Assembly: GCA_037045645.1 (NCBI GenBank)
Contig: JBAOIH010000001.1
Coordinates: forward strand, 372,001 to 436,000
Source of the DNA: Nocardioides sp.
Lineage (GTDB): Bacteria; Actinomycetota; Actinomycetes; Propionibacteriales; Nocardioidaceae
DNA length: 64,000 nucleotides
Reading direction: 5' to 3'
The notes beneath the pieces were generated by a model. That model was given only the letters and a program-made list of their open reading frames with translations, made no database searches and had not been told where the DNA came from. Positions 50,522-59,254 of this stretch are shown piece after piece. Position 1 is the first letter of the stretch, and the number at the start of each line of letters is the position of its first letter. Made by a program: the position numbers and the translations under genes.

Positions 50522-50594
50522 TGCCCCAGGCAGGAGTCGAACCTGCGACCTTTCGCTTAGGAGGCGGCTGCTCTATCCGCTGAGCTACTGGGGC
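50522..50594 (-). tRNA. tRNA-Arg (anticodon CCT)
   Basis: The minus strand gives a 73-base cloverleaf: acceptor GCCCCAG/CTGGGGC, D-arm GCTC/GAGC, anticodon loop CTCCTAA, T-arm GCAGG-TTCGACT-CCTGC and discriminator A. The anticodon stem has three clear pairs and two non-Watson-Crick positions at its top (GCCGC against GCGAA). CCA is not encoded. Confidence 0.93.
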
Positions 50595-50746
50595 GTGCGC
50601 CATTTCTCGTGGCTGGGCCATTGTGGCAAAGCCGGATCGGCGCACCCGCATCCACCCGAAGTTGGCGATTCGGCGCGCCACGTTTGACACTTACCGTCAC
50701 ACTGTGGAGGTTGCCCGCGCGCGATCATCCGGACGCGCCCCTCGGG

Positions 50747-50788
50747 ACCGGGCAATGAAGACCGGGAATCAAGAACCGGGCAAATCCG
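50747..50788. repeat. Three 14-bp direct repeats upstream of the first LCP gene
   Basis: ACCGGG followed by an A-rich half recurs at 50747, 50761 and 50775, exactly 14 bases apart, ending 28 bases before the LCP start codon. Repeated half-sites at this spacing could bind an activator. The rest of 50595-50815 shows only a TTGACA at about 50682 without a clear partner. Confidence 0.5.
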
Positions 50789-50815
50789 ATCCCCACTTTG
50801 GCGAAGGAGTGACGC

Positions 50816-52006
50816 ATGGCCGACCGTACGCCAACGGTTGCTCCCAAGCGTCGCGGCAAGGTCAAGAAGCGGCACACGGTCTTCAAGGTCGTCAGCGTCA
50901 CGGCATTGGCTCTGGCGCTGGTCACGGGACTGGCGGTGGCGTACGCCTATCGCCACCTCAACGGCAACATCACCACTCTCAAGGTCACCGACGACGACTT
51001 CGTCGATGCCCGGCCGGAGAAGGTCGACGTCGAAGGCCCGCGCGAGCCACTCAACATCCTGATCATGGGCACCGACACCCGCGACGGCGTCGGCAACAAC
51101 ATCGACGGCCTCACCGGCGACGGCAACCGCTCCGACACCACGATCCTGCTGCACCTGTCGGCGGACCGGAAACGGGCGTACGGCGTGAGCATCCCGCGTG
51201 ATGCTCTGGTGACCCGACCGGACTGCAAGAAGGGCGGCGGTGTCGTCTCGGGCGCGGACGACGTGATGTGGAACGACGCGTTCAACGTCGCGGGTCCGCT
51301 CTGCACGATCGCGCAGTTCGAGCAGATGACCGACATCCCCGTCGATCACTTCGTGGTGGTCAACTTCGCCGGTTTTCGCGACATGGTCGACGCGGTCGGC
51401 GGCGTAGAGGTCTGCATCCCACAAGACATCGACGACCGCGAGCACGGGATCTATCTCAAGCAGGGGACCCGCAGCATTACCGGCAAGGAAGCGCTGTCGT
51501 ACGTCCGCGTTCGTCACGTGGGCAACGGCTCCGACCTCGGAAGGATCAAACGCCAGCAGGCATTTGTGGCGTCGATGGCCAACAAGGTCGTCTCGGCCGG
51601 CACGCTGGCCAACCCGATCCGGCTGTTCAACTTCCTCGACGCCACCACGAAGAACCTCGTCCTCGACGAGGGGATGGGCAATCTGCGCGAGATCGCGGAC
51701 GTCGGGATCCAGTTCCGCAACATCGACCTGAGCAACATCAAGTTCATCACCGCGCCCTGGCAGTACGACCCCGAAGACCCCAACCGCGTACGCCTGCTGC
51801 CGAGCGCCCAGCAGTTGTGGCTCAAGATCAAGCGAGACGATCCGCTGACCCGAGCCCAGACCGAGACCGCGATCTCGGCAGACAACGTCCCCAGCGAGAG
51901 CCCGTCGGCGTCTCCGAGCGGCAGCCCTTCGACGAGCCAGACCCCCAGGCCCACCGCCAATGCCAGCGCCGAGGCCGAGGCAGAGGCAGCGGGGTTGTGC
52001 ACGTGA
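50816..52006 (+). CDS. LytR-CpsA-Psr (LCP) family glycopolymer ligase, first copy
   Basis: This is a 396-residue protein with a basic cytoplasmic N-terminus, one membrane helix (about residues 24-45) and an extracytoplasmic LCP domain: LNILIMGTDTRDG near residue 80, SDTTILLHLSADRKRAYGVS with IPRD, and the conserved arginine block DLGRIKRQQAFV. LCP enzymes attach teichoic acid or arabinogalactan-type polymers to peptidoglycan from a polyprenyl diphosphate carrier. The C-terminal 50 residues are Ser/Pro/Ala-rich. GAAGGAG precedes the ATG. Confidence 0.93.
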   Translation: MADRTPTVAPKRRGKVKKRHTVFKVVSVTALALALVTGLAVAYAYRHLNGNITTLKVTDDDFVDARPEKVDVEGPREPLNILIMGTDTRDGVGNNIDGLTGDGNRSDTTILLHLSADRKRAYGVSIPRDALVTRPDCKKGGGVVSGADDVMWNDAFNVAGPLCTIAQFEQMTDIPVDHFVVVNFAGFRDMVDAVGGVEVCIPQDIDDREHGIYLKQGTRSITGKEALSYVRVRHVGNGSDLGRIKRQQAFVASMANKVVSAGTLANPIRLFNFLDATTKNLVLDEGMGNLREIADVGIQFRNIDLSNIKFITAPWQYDPEDPNRVRLLPSAQQLWLKIKRDDPLTRAQTETAISADNVPSESPSASPSGSPSTSQTPRPTANASAEAEAEAAGLCT

Positions 52007-52191
52007 CCTCGCCCGACGAGGCGCGCGAGCAGGCGACCGGGGAGGATTGGCGCCGGCGTCAGCGCCTCGACGCGATCTTCGGCGACACCTTTCCCGAGAC
52101 CACCAGCGACGAACGCGAGCCGCAGCGGCCCGACCAGGAGTCGGCAGGCGACGCCTGGCTGAGAGCCCAGGTGCCGCCGCATCATGGCTGA
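52003..52191 (+). CDS. Small acidic protein between two LCP genes
   Basis: This is a 62-residue, charged, soluble protein from GTG 52003, which overlaps the first LCP stop (GTGA). Its own end overlaps the second LCP start. It contains EDWRRRQRLDAIFGDTFPET and ends DAWLRAQVPPHHG. The double overlap and coding-like composition argue that it is real. I recall similar short proteins beside actinobacterial LCP genes, but no function is known. Confidence 0.65.
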   Translation: MTSPDEAREQATGEDWRRRQRLDAIFGDTFPETTSDEREPQRPDQESAGDAWLRAQVPPHHG

Positions 52192-53278
52192 GCCGAGACG
52201 CCACCCACGCCTTCGCAGGCTGACGTACGTCGGGCTCGCGCTCGTGTTGATCGCGGGAGCGGGACTCGGCTACCTCTACCTCCACCTCAACGGCAACCTC
52301 GATCGGCGAGAGGTCGGCAAGGAACTCGGGGCCGACCGCCCCGATGCGGTCGCGGTCGAGGGACCCAAGAAGCCGGTCAACATCCTCGTCATGGCCAGCG
52401 ACGACCGCTCCTGTGAGGGGTGCGGCATCGATGGAGAAGCCGGAATGGGCGGTTCCGACACGACGATCCTGCTACACCTGTCTGCCGACCGGAGTCGGGC
52501 GTACGCCGTCTCGATCCCGCGTGACTCCATCGTCACCCGGCCCGACTGCGGGGCCGACGATCAGATCGCGGGCGGCACCGGGCAGATGTGGAACGAAGCG
52601 TTCCGGCTCGGTGGCGAAGGCTGCACCTGGCGGCAGGTCGAGGCGTTGACAGGCGTACGCATCGACAACTACGTGACCTTCAACTTCGGCTCGTTCAAGT
52701 CGATGGTCGCTGCGCTCGACGGAGTGCCGGTCTGCATCCCGCAGGACATCGACGACGACACCGCAAACATCCACCTCAAGGCGGGCACTCGAGAACTCAA
52801 CCCAGACGAGTCGTTGCAATACGTACGGCTGCGTTATTGGGGTCCGATCGAGAAGCGGAACGACCTCAGCCGGATCCGGCGTCAGCAGGAGTTCATCGCG
52901 GCGATGCTCAACAAGGCCAGCCACAACGTCGCGCGTCCGGATCGCATCCTCCCGTTCCTGGATGCGGCGACCGAGTCGATCGCGACCGACTTCGACAATC
53001 TGCGCGAACTCGCGGGGCTGGCCATGGATGTCCGCAAGATCGGGATGGATCAGGTGCGGCTGTTCACGATCCCCAACGAGTATTTCCCGTCGGACTCCGA
53101 GTTCGCCGGGAAGGTGCGCTGGAAGCCCGCCGCCGATGAGATCTGGGAGCGGATCGCGGCCGACGAGGCGATCCCGACGCATTTGATTCGTGGCTCGGTC
53201 ACCGCAGACCCCGACCGGCCCAAGAACCTGACGCCCGAGGAGAAGCAGGACCGGGCCGAGATGGGCATCTGCTCCTGA
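52184..53278 (+). CDS. LytR-CpsA-Psr (LCP) family glycopolymer ligase, second copy
   Basis: This is a 364-residue paralogue of the gene 180 bases upstream, with the same layout: a basic start, a membrane helix (about 9-30), then LCP blocks VNILVMASDDRSC, GSDTTILLHLSADRSRAYAV with SIPRD, VCIPQDIDDDTANIHLKAG and the arginine block DLSRIRRQQEFI. The shared YLYLHLNGN and HLNGN segments show a tandem duplication. Two cysteines in DRSCEGCGID are specific to this copy. It probably serves the same ligase role on another polymer. Confidence 0.92.
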   Translation: MAEPRRHPRLRRLTYVGLALVLIAGAGLGYLYLHLNGNLDRREVGKELGADRPDAVAVEGPKKPVNILVMASDDRSCEGCGIDGEAGMGGSDTTILLHLSADRSRAYAVSIPRDSIVTRPDCGADDQIAGGTGQMWNEAFRLGGEGCTWRQVEALTGVRIDNYVTFNFGSFKSMVAALDGVPVCIPQDIDDDTANIHLKAGTRELNPDESLQYVRLRYWGPIEKRNDLSRIRRQQEFIAAMLNKASHNVARPDRILPFLDAATESIATDFDNLRELAGLAMDVRKIGMDQVRLFTIPNEYFPSDSEFAGKVRWKPAADEIWERIAADEAIPTHLIRGSVTADPDRPKNLTPEEKQDRAEMGICS

Positions 53279-53285
53279 GCGTTTG

Positions 53286-53360
53286 TGCCCGGTCGGCGGG
53301 TTTCACGCGTGCGTTCGTGCCCGGTCGGCGGGTTTCACGCGTGCGTTCGTGCCCGGTCAC
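53286..53360. repeat. 32-bp tandem repeat, 2.3 copies
   Basis: TGCCCGGTCGGCGGGTTTCA-containing units start at 53286, 53318 and 53350, the last partial, between the LCP stop and the terminator. Confidence 0.85.
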
Positions 53361-53363
53361 GCG

Positions 53364-53398
53364 AAGAGCCCGCCCGAGCGATGCTCGGACGGGCTCTT
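53364..53398. terminator. Bidirectional terminator between LCP and mscL
   Basis: Arms AAGAGCCCG/CGGGCTCTT and inner CCGAGC/GCTCGG form a nearly uninterrupted 15-pair stem with a 3-base loop, followed by TTTC. It sits between convergent genes and can serve both. Confidence 0.85.
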
Positions 53399-53410
53399 TC
53401 TCAAGCTAGA

Positions 53411-53749
53411 TCAGCGAGCCGCGAGGGAGTCGCGGATCTCGGTGAGGAGCTCGACCTCGGTCGGGCCCTCGGCGTCGCTCGGGAAGTAGCGCTCCTTGGC
53501 CTTGGTGTAAGGCAGCACGACCAGGAAGTACACGACCGCGGCGAGGATCAGGAAGGAGATCGTCGCGTTCATGAACGCGCCGAAGGTGTTCTCCTTGTTG
53601 GTGAAGATGTTCTCGACGCCCTTGGGCATCTGGGCGGTCAGCCAGTTGGTGAAGGTGGTGACGACGGCGCCGAAAGCGGTACCGACGATGACCGCAACGG
53701 CCAGGTCGACAAGGTTGCCCTTGAGGATGAAGTTCTTGAAGCCACTCAT
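53411..53749 (-). CDS. mscL: Large-conductance mechanosensitive channel
   Basis: This 112-residue channel protein releases solutes on hypo-osmotic shock. It has the MscL start MSGFKNFILKGNLVDLAVAV with pore helix VIVGTAFGAVVTTFTNWL, a second membrane helix (ISFLILAAVVYFLVVLPY) and a charged C-terminal bundle (EVELLTEIRDSL). A longer upstream frame is not supported; the ATG at 53749 gives the family N-terminus. AGGAGATA-type sequence precedes it. Confidence 0.96.
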   Translation of the reverse strand: MSGFKNFILKGNLVDLAVAVIVGTAFGAVVTTFTNWLTAQMPKGVENIFTNKENTFGAFMNATISFLILAAVVYFLVVLPYTKAKERYFPSDAEGPTEVELLTEIRDSLAAR

Positions 53750-53816
53750 GGCTGTATCTATCTCCTTGTGAGTGCACCGAAGGTGGTGCCCGTTCGTGGG
53801 GGAACGGCGAGCGAAT

Positions 53817-54464
53817 CTAGCCGGTGAAGGCGTACGAGAGGAAATCCGCAACACCGGCACTCGCGAAATCAGCCACCAGGTGCTCCGGGACGCCCAGCAC
53901 CACCAGTCGGCCCTCGCGCGTCCCGTCGTGCTCGGTCGGGGGGACCGCAAGCACGACGACGTCGGCCGCCAGGAGGCGAGAGTCGCGGCCGTTCGCGTTC
54001 GTCGCGTGGATGTCGATGCGGACGCCGGGTTCGAGCAGCGAGGCCGAATCGGCATCCGGAAGGCGTACGGGCACCGCTCGCCGATCCGCATCACCGGTCA
54101 CCAACGCTGCACCCAGCACCCGCACCTCGGTCACCACCTCGCCTGCGCGCACCGGGGTAGCGAGGGTGTGTCCGACCAGGTCGGCGGAGCGGACGGAGGG
54201 CACGAGCGCGGCAGGAAACTGCGCGGCCCGCAGATCACTCTCACGCAGGGTCAGGCCCGCCGGCAGGTCTCGGGCGGCCACGAGGACGGACTCGGTCGCG
54301 GGCGCCGGAGGGCGTACGGACACCACCACGAGCCCGACCGCGCCGGCGGCGCAGATCGCGGCCAACAGACGCCGGCGTCGCAGCACCGCACGCCGCCCAC
54401 TGCGGAGTCTGCGCGCGATCTGATCGCGGCGGCGCGTGGTAATCGGAGCATCTTCAGTCAGCAT
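53817..54464 (-). CDS. SAF domain protein (CpaB/RcpC-like)
   Basis: This is a 215-residue protein. A very basic N-terminus (RRRDQIARRLRSGRRAVLRR) and one membrane helix (about 33-50) lead to a SAF domain with ARDLPAGLTLRESDLRAAQF and LATPVRAGEVVTEVRV, as in the Flp pilus assembly protein CpaB. No other pilus genes are in the window, so a pilus role is doubtful; many actinobacteria carry a lone copy. Likely extracytoplasmic. Confidence 0.8.
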   Translation of the reverse strand: MLTEDAPITTRRRDQIARRLRSGRRAVLRRRRLLAAICAAGAVGLVVVSVRPPAPATESVLVAARDLPAGLTLRESDLRAAQFPAALVPSVRSADLVGHTLATPVRAGEVVTEVRVLGAALVTGDADRRAVPVRLPDADSASLLEPGVRIDIHATNANGRDSRLLAADVVVLAVPPTEHDGTREGRLVVLGVPEHLVADFASAGVADFLSYAFTG

Positions 54465-54531
54465 CCCCGCGACGTTAGATGCAGTGGTGCCGTGGTGTGC
54501 GCGTCCTCCACAGAGAGCGCGAACCGGCAGG

Positions 54532-54915
54532 TCAGGAGCCTGACGAAGTGCTGGTCGAGGACGACGACCCAGAGGACGACGACCCAGAAGACGACGACCC
54601 AGAGGACGACGACCCAGACGACGACCCAGACGACGACCCAGAGGACGACGCAGACGAGGACGACGCAGACGACGCGGAAGAGGATGAGTCCGACTTCGGC
54701 GACGAGGTGCTGGCGGCGTCGGTGCCAGCCGACTTCGCCGAGCGCGAGTCCGTGCGATAGAAGCCGGAGCCCTTGAAGACCACCCCGACGGCGTTGAACA
54801 CCTTGCGCAGGCGACCGTCGCACTCGGGGCAGTGGGTCAGGGCGTCGTCGCTGAAGGACTGCACGGTCTCGAAGGCGTGACCGCACTCGGTGCACGCGTA
54901 CTGATAGGTCGGCAC
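54532..54915 (-). CDS. FmdB family zinc ribbon protein with long serine tail
   Basis: This is a 127-residue protein from GTG 54915, preceded by GAGGAGAGG. Residues 1-45 are the FmdB/CxxC zinc ribbon: PTYQYACTECGHAFETVQSF, then THCPECDGRLRKVF, with four cysteines. After residue about 75 comes a run of Ser, Gly, Thr and Ala that is almost pure serine, encoded by a repeated CCAGAG/GACGAC pattern of about 15 bases. FmdB proteins are implicated as small regulators, but function is unproven. The tail length is probably variable between strains. Confidence 0.85.
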   Translation of the reverse strand: MPTYQYACTECGHAFETVQSFSDDALTHCPECDGRLRKVFNAVGVVFKGSGFYRTDSRSAKSAGTDAASTSSPKSDSSSSASSASSSSASSSGSSSGSSSGSSSSGSSSSGSSSSGSSSSTSTSSGS

Positions 54916-55029
54916 GACGGTCCTCTCCTCACGACGACGGTCCGGCGCGCCTGGGCTTGGCGCTCGATTCGGACTGCCGGATCGTACGTCACGTCGTGCA
55001 ACGCCCTGAGCCGACCCGAGCATTCCCGA

Positions 55030-55653
55030 TCAGAACCGCACCACCCGGGCGGGCGTCACCGCCATGGTCACCGGCTGGTCATGCGCCTCGATCGGCACGT
55101 CGCGGCCCACCTCGGCGTCATAGAGCAGCGCGATCACCGGGGTTCTCGCGACCATCCGCGTCAAGGCCCGGTCATAACACCCCGCGCCCTTGCCGATCCG
55201 GAACCCCTGGGCATCGACGGCCATCCCCGGTGCCAGCACCACGTCCGCGCCTGCGATCGCGTCCAGACCCAGAGCGGGTCCGGCCGGCTCCAGCAGCCCG
55301 AACTTCGCAGGCACCAGGCTCTCCGGCCCGGCGTACGCAGCCCAGTCGAGTTCGAGGCGGCCCTCGTGGCGCACCGTGATCGGCAGCAGGATCCGCTTCC
55401 CAGCCGTATGCAGGGCCTCCAACAACAGGCCCGTGCCGGGCTCGGTGCCGACCGAGACGTACGCCGTGAGGGTTGCGGCCCGGCGTACGTCCTCCAGCGC
55501 CAGCGCCCGCTGGGCGATCAGGGCCGCTGCGGCACCGACCTCGGCCACGGTCATCCGGTTGCGTGCGGTCTGCAACTGGTCACGCAGCGCCAACTTGCGC
55601 GCCGCGAGGTCGGGCTCGCGATGGCCGGATCCTCCAGGAAGTGACGCTGTCAT
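55030..55653 (-). CDS. 5-formyltetrahydrofolate cyclo-ligase
   Basis: This 207-residue enzyme converts 5-formyl-THF to 5,10-methenyl-THF with ATP. Blocks are ARKLALRDQLQTARNRMT near the start, YVSVGTEPGTGLLLEAL, and the ATP/folate signature APGMAVDAQGFRIGKGAGCY with DRAL. The signature reads GKGAGCYD where most members have GxGGGYYD, a mild variation. It is divergent from the UDP-glucose pyrophosphorylase gene with a 23-base gap. Confidence 0.92.
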   Translation of the reverse strand: MTASLPGGSGHREPDLAARKLALRDQLQTARNRMTVAEVGAAAALIAQRALALEDVRRAATLTAYVSVGTEPGTGLLLEALHTAGKRILLPITVRHEGRLELDWAAYAGPESLVPAKFGLLEPAGPALGLDAIAGADVVLAPGMAVDAQGFRIGKGAGCYDRALTRMVARTPVIALLYDAEVGRDVPIEAHDQPVTMAVTPARVVRF

Positions 55654-55676
55654 GAGTCGAGCCTACGATCGATCAC

Positions 55677-57063
55677 ATGGCTTCTGCAGGACTACAGCGC
55701 GCTCGGGAGAAGATGCTCGAAGCGGGGCTCGACGCCACCGCGATCGACGCTTTCTCGCACTACTACCGACTGCTCGAACATGGCGAGACCGGGATGATCC
55801 CCGAGTCGTCCATCGACCCGTTGGACATGGAGTCGCTGGCCGACGTCGAGGTCTCCGACGAGGCCGGTCGCGCGGCACTGCGCAAGGTGGCGATCATCAA
55901 ACTCAACGGCGGGCTGGGCACGTCGATGGGGATGGACCGGGCCAAGTCGCTGTTGTGCGTACGCCGCGGCCTGTCCTTCCTCGACATCATCTCGCGGCAG
56001 GTGCTCAAAGCCCGCGAGGAGTACGACGCCCCGCTGCCGCTGCTGTTCATGAACTCCTTCCGCACCTCGACCGACACCATCGAGGCGCTCGCGCGCTATC
56101 AGGATCTGCCCTACGACGGTCTCCCCCTGGAGTTCTTGCAGAACAAGGAGCCCAAGCTGCTGGAGAAGGACCTCTCGCCGGTGTCCTATCCCAGGGACCC
56201 CGAGCCTCGAGTGGTGCCCGCCCGGGCACGGCGACATCTACACCGCGATGCTCGGCAACGGCCTGCTCGACCTGTTGTTGGAGCGGGGGTTCACCACCTG
56301 CTTCGTCTCCAACTCCGACAACCTCGGCGCTACGCCGGACCCGAAGGTTGCCGGCTGGTTCGAGCAGAGCGGCGCGCCGTTCGCGATCGAGGCCGTGCTG
56401 CGTACGCCGTCGGACAAGAAGGGCGGTCACTTCGCGCGCCGCAAGACAGATGGGCGGATCGTGCTGCGCGAGACCGCGCAGACGCTGCCGCAGGATCAGC
56501 AGGCGCTCGCGGATCTGACCCGGCACCGGTTCTGCTCGACCAACAATCTGTGGTTCGACGTGGCCGCGATGCGAGATGCGCTGGCGGCCCGCGAGGGGGT
56601 GCTCGGCCTGCCGCTGATCCGCAACGTCAAGAATGTCGACCCGGCCGACCCGACCACGCCCAAGGTGATCCAGATCGAGACGGCGATGGGGGCGGCGATC
56701 GAGGTTTTCGACGGGGCCCGCACGATCGCCGTCGGGCGCGAGCGCTTCATCCCCGTCAAGACCACCAACGAACTGCTCGTGCTGCGTTCCGACGTCTACG
56801 ACCTCGGCCCCGATTTCGTGCTCGACCAGTCGGTCTCCGAGGTGCCGTACGTCGAACTCGACCCCGAGCACTATGCGCGCATCGGGGAGTTCGATCAGCG
56901 TTTCCCCGAGGGGGCACCGTCACTGCGGCAGGCCACCTCGCTGCGGGTCGAGGGCGACTGGACGTTCGGCGCCAAGGTTGAGGTGGTCGGCGACGTCGAC
57001 CTCGAAGCCACCAAGGGTGCCCAGCGGATCGAGCCGGGCACGGTGCTGGGCGACGATGGCTGA
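55677..57063 (+). CDS. UTP-glucose-1-phosphate uridylyltransferase (eukaryote-type UDPGP family), one apparent frameshift
   Basis: This enzyme makes UDP-glucose from UTP and glucose-1-phosphate for cell-wall and storage glycans. The first frame has IIKLNGGLGTSMGMDRAKSL (nucleotide loop) and PLLFMNSFRTSTDT, but goes wrong after KDLSPVSYP near 56200. One frame over, LEWCPPGHGDIYTAML resumes and continues (VSNSDNLGA, NLWFDVAAM) to 57063. Removing one C at about 56204-56206 restores 461 residues, the normal length. I read this as a sequence error or a recent mutation. It is the eukaryote-like UDPGP family, not GalU. moeA overlaps its end. Confidence 0.9.
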
Positions 57064-58276
57064 GCAGCCTGCGCTCGAAACCGTCGAGCAGCACCTGGCG
57101 CGGGTCCTCGACGCGCTGGAGCCGCTGGAGCCGCTCAACGTGCCGTTGCTCGACGCTCTCGGCCTGGAGGCGGCGATCGACGTCCGCTCCGAGGTCGCGC
57201 TGCCCGGCTTCGACAACTCCGCGATGGACGGCTATGCCGTGATCCGTGCCGATGTCGCGCAGGCCTCGGAGCAGTCGCCGGTCACGTTGCCGGTGGTGGG
57301 TGAGATCGGAGCGGGGCAGGCAGACGTACGCGAGATCGCCCCCGGCAGCGTCGCCAAGATCATGACCGGCGCACCCGTGCCGGCGGGTTGCGATGCGGTG
57401 GTGCCGTACGAATGGACCGACCGCGGCGTCGACCAGGTCGTGATCCGTCAGGCGCCGAAGCCGCACCAGCACATCCGGCCCGCCGGTGAGGATGTCGCGC
57501 TCGACGACCTCGTGATCGAGGCGGGAACCCGGCTGGGGCCGCGACACGTCGGCCTGCTCGCCGCCGTCGGCAAACCCTCGGTGTCGTGTCGTCCCAGGCC
57601 CCGCGTGGTGGTCATCTCCACCGGATCCGAATTGCGCGATGCGGGCACCGAGTTGGGCCACGACTCGATCTTCGACGGCAACTCCTATCTGCTGGCAGCG
57701 GCCGCGACGGCGGCGGGCGCCCAGGCGTACCGCGTCGGCATCGTGCCGGACGAGCCGGAAGCCTTCTTGGCCGCGCTGATCGAGCAGTCTCCACGCGCCG
57801 ACCTGATCCTCACCTCCGGTGGCGTCTCGCAAGGCGACTGGGATGTGGTGAAAGCAGCCCTGGCCCCTCGCGGCGTGTGGTTCGGCGGCATCGCGATGCA
57901 GCCCGGCAAGCCCCAGGGCTTCGGTCTGGTCGACGGTGTGCCGGTCCTGACGTTGCCAGGCAACCCGGTCTCGGCTTACCTGTCCTTCCAGATGTTCGGG
58001 CTGCCCGCGATTCGCAAGCTGATGGGACGCAGTCCGTACGCCCGGCCGCTCGTCAAGGCGCAATTGACCAACGACATCTCCTCGCCTGCGGGGCGGCGCC
58101 AACTGGTGCGAGGTGAGTACGCCGAGGACCGTACGGTCGCCACCGTCGGCGGCTATGCCTCCCACCTGATCGGCGACCTGGCCCACGCCAACGCGATCAT
58201 CGTGGTGCCCGAGGACCAGACGCTCGTCGCCGCTGGCGAGATGGTCGACGTGCTGCTGCTCGACCGCGATTTCTGA
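57056..58276 (+). CDS. moeA: Molybdopterin molybdenumtransferase
   Basis: This 406-residue enzyme inserts molybdate into adenylylated molybdopterin. ATG 57056 overlaps the previous stop by 8 bases and gives a normal start. Blocks are LPGFDNSAMDGYAV near residue 50, GSVAKIMTGAPVPAGCDAVV, VVISTGSELRDAG, and the MoCF signature ILTSGGVSQGDWDVVK with LTLPGNPVSAYLSFQMF. It heads a molybdenum cofactor cluster with moaC and mogA. Confidence 0.95.
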   Translation: MAEQPALETVEQHLARVLDALEPLEPLNVPLLDALGLEAAIDVRSEVALPGFDNSAMDGYAVIRADVAQASEQSPVTLPVVGEIGAGQADVREIAPGSVAKIMTGAPVPAGCDAVVPYEWTDRGVDQVVIRQAPKPHQHIRPAGEDVALDDLVIEAGTRLGPRHVGLLAAVGKPSVSCRPRPRVVVISTGSELRDAGTELGHDSIFDGNSYLLAAAATAAGAQAYRVGIVPDEPEAFLAALIEQSPRADLILTSGGVSQGDWDVVKAALAPRGVWFGGIAMQPGKPQGFGLVDGVPVLTLPGNPVSAYLSFQMFGLPAIRKLMGRSPYARPLVKAQLTNDISSPAGRRQLVRGEYAEDRTVATVGGYASHLIGDLAHANAIIVVPEDQTLVAAGEMVDVLLLDRDF

Positions 58277-58289
58277 GAGGCTGCTCGTC

Positions 58290-58778
58290 GTGTCTTCCGA
58301 TTCTGCTGCGCGCCTGACTCACCTCGACGAGTCCGGCGCGGCCCGGATGGTCGACGTGTCGGCCAAAGACGTCACCGCGCGGGTGGCCACGGCGTCGGGT
58401 CGCGTGCTCGTCAAACCCGAGGTGATCGCGCTGCTGCGAGGTGCGGGCGTACCTAAGGGCGACACGCTCGCCGTCGCCCGGCTCGCCGGGATCATGGGCG
58501 CCAAACAGACGCCTGCGCTGATCCCGCTATGCCACCCCCTGATGTTGTCCTCGGTCGGCGTGGACCTGACCGTGACCGATGACGCGGTGCAGATCGTCGC
58601 GACCGTGGGGACCCGGGATCGTACGGGTGTCGAGATGGAGGCGCTCACCGCCGTCGCCGTCGCCGGACTCACCGTGGTCGACATGATCAAGGCGGTCGAC
58701 AAGGCGGCCGTGATCACCGACATCCGCGTCGAGACCAAGACCGGCGGCAAGAGCGGCGACTGGGCCAGGCCGTCATGA
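58290..58778 (+). CDS. moaC: Cyclic pyranopterin monophosphate synthase
   Basis: This 162-residue enzyme completes the first step of molybdopterin synthesis together with MoaA. Family blocks are MVDVSAKDVTARVATASG, the active-site LIPLCHPLMLSSVGVDL, GVEMEALTAVAVAGLTVVDM and IKAVDKAAVITDIR. The GTG start is 13 bases after moeA. The stop overlaps mogA (ATGA). moaA is not in the window. Confidence 0.95.
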   Translation: MSSDSAARLTHLDESGAARMVDVSAKDVTARVATASGRVLVKPEVIALLRGAGVPKGDTLAVARLAGIMGAKQTPALIPLCHPLMLSSVGVDLTVTDDAVQIVATVGTRDRTGVEMEALTAVAVAGLTVVDMIKAVDKAAVITDIRVETKTGGKSGDWARPS

Positions 58779-59254
58779 CCGGACTTCCCGCCGGTGTGGT
58801 CGTGGCCTCCAACCGCGCTGCGGCAGGCGTCTACGCCGACGAGACCGGACCGCTGATCGTCGACTTTCTGCGGTCCCTGGGATTCGTGTGCGCGAATGCG
58901 CGGGTCGTCTCCGACGGTGATCCGGTGCGCGAGGCATTGCAGGAGTTCGTCGACGCCGGTGCGCGTGCTGTGGTGACGACCGGTGGCACCGGCCTGACGC
59001 CGACGGACCGTACGCCCGAAGCCACCCGCGCCGTCCTCGATCGCGAGATCGCGGGCATCGCCGAGGCGATCCGCGCACACGGCGTCGCTGCGGGGGTGCC
59101 CTCCGCGGTGCTCTCGCGCGGATTGGCCGGGGTCGCGGGTGACTGCCTGATCGTCAACCTGCCTGGCTCGCGCGGGGGAGTGAAGGACGGCCTCACGGTG
59201 CTGCGACCGATCCTCGTACATGCTGTCGAACAGATCGTCGGCAGTGATCACTAG
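58775..59254 (+). CDS. mogA: MogA/MoaB family molybdopterin adenylyltransferase
   Basis: This 159-residue protein adenylylates molybdopterin before MoeA acts. The MoCF fold is shown by VVVASNRAAAGVYADETGP, the loop VVTTGGTGLTPTDRTPEATR and VNLPGSRGGVKDGLTVL. Actinobacterial proteins of this type are named MogA or MoaB; the choice does not change the predicted reaction. It completes the moeA-moaC-mogA operon and overlaps the next gene. Confidence 0.9.
   Translation: MTGLPAGVVVASNRAAAGVYADETGPLIVDFLRSLGFVCANARVVSDGDPVREALQEFVDAGARAVVTTGGTGLTPTDRTPEATRAVLDREIAGIAEAIRAHGVAAGVPSAVLSRGLAGVAGDCLIVNLPGSRGGVKDGLTVLRPILVHAVEQIVGSDH

Noticed and set aside
53817..54464. Flp pilus assembly locus
   Set aside because: Only the SAF/CpaB-like protein is present; no secretin, ATPase, pilin or Tad genes are nearby.
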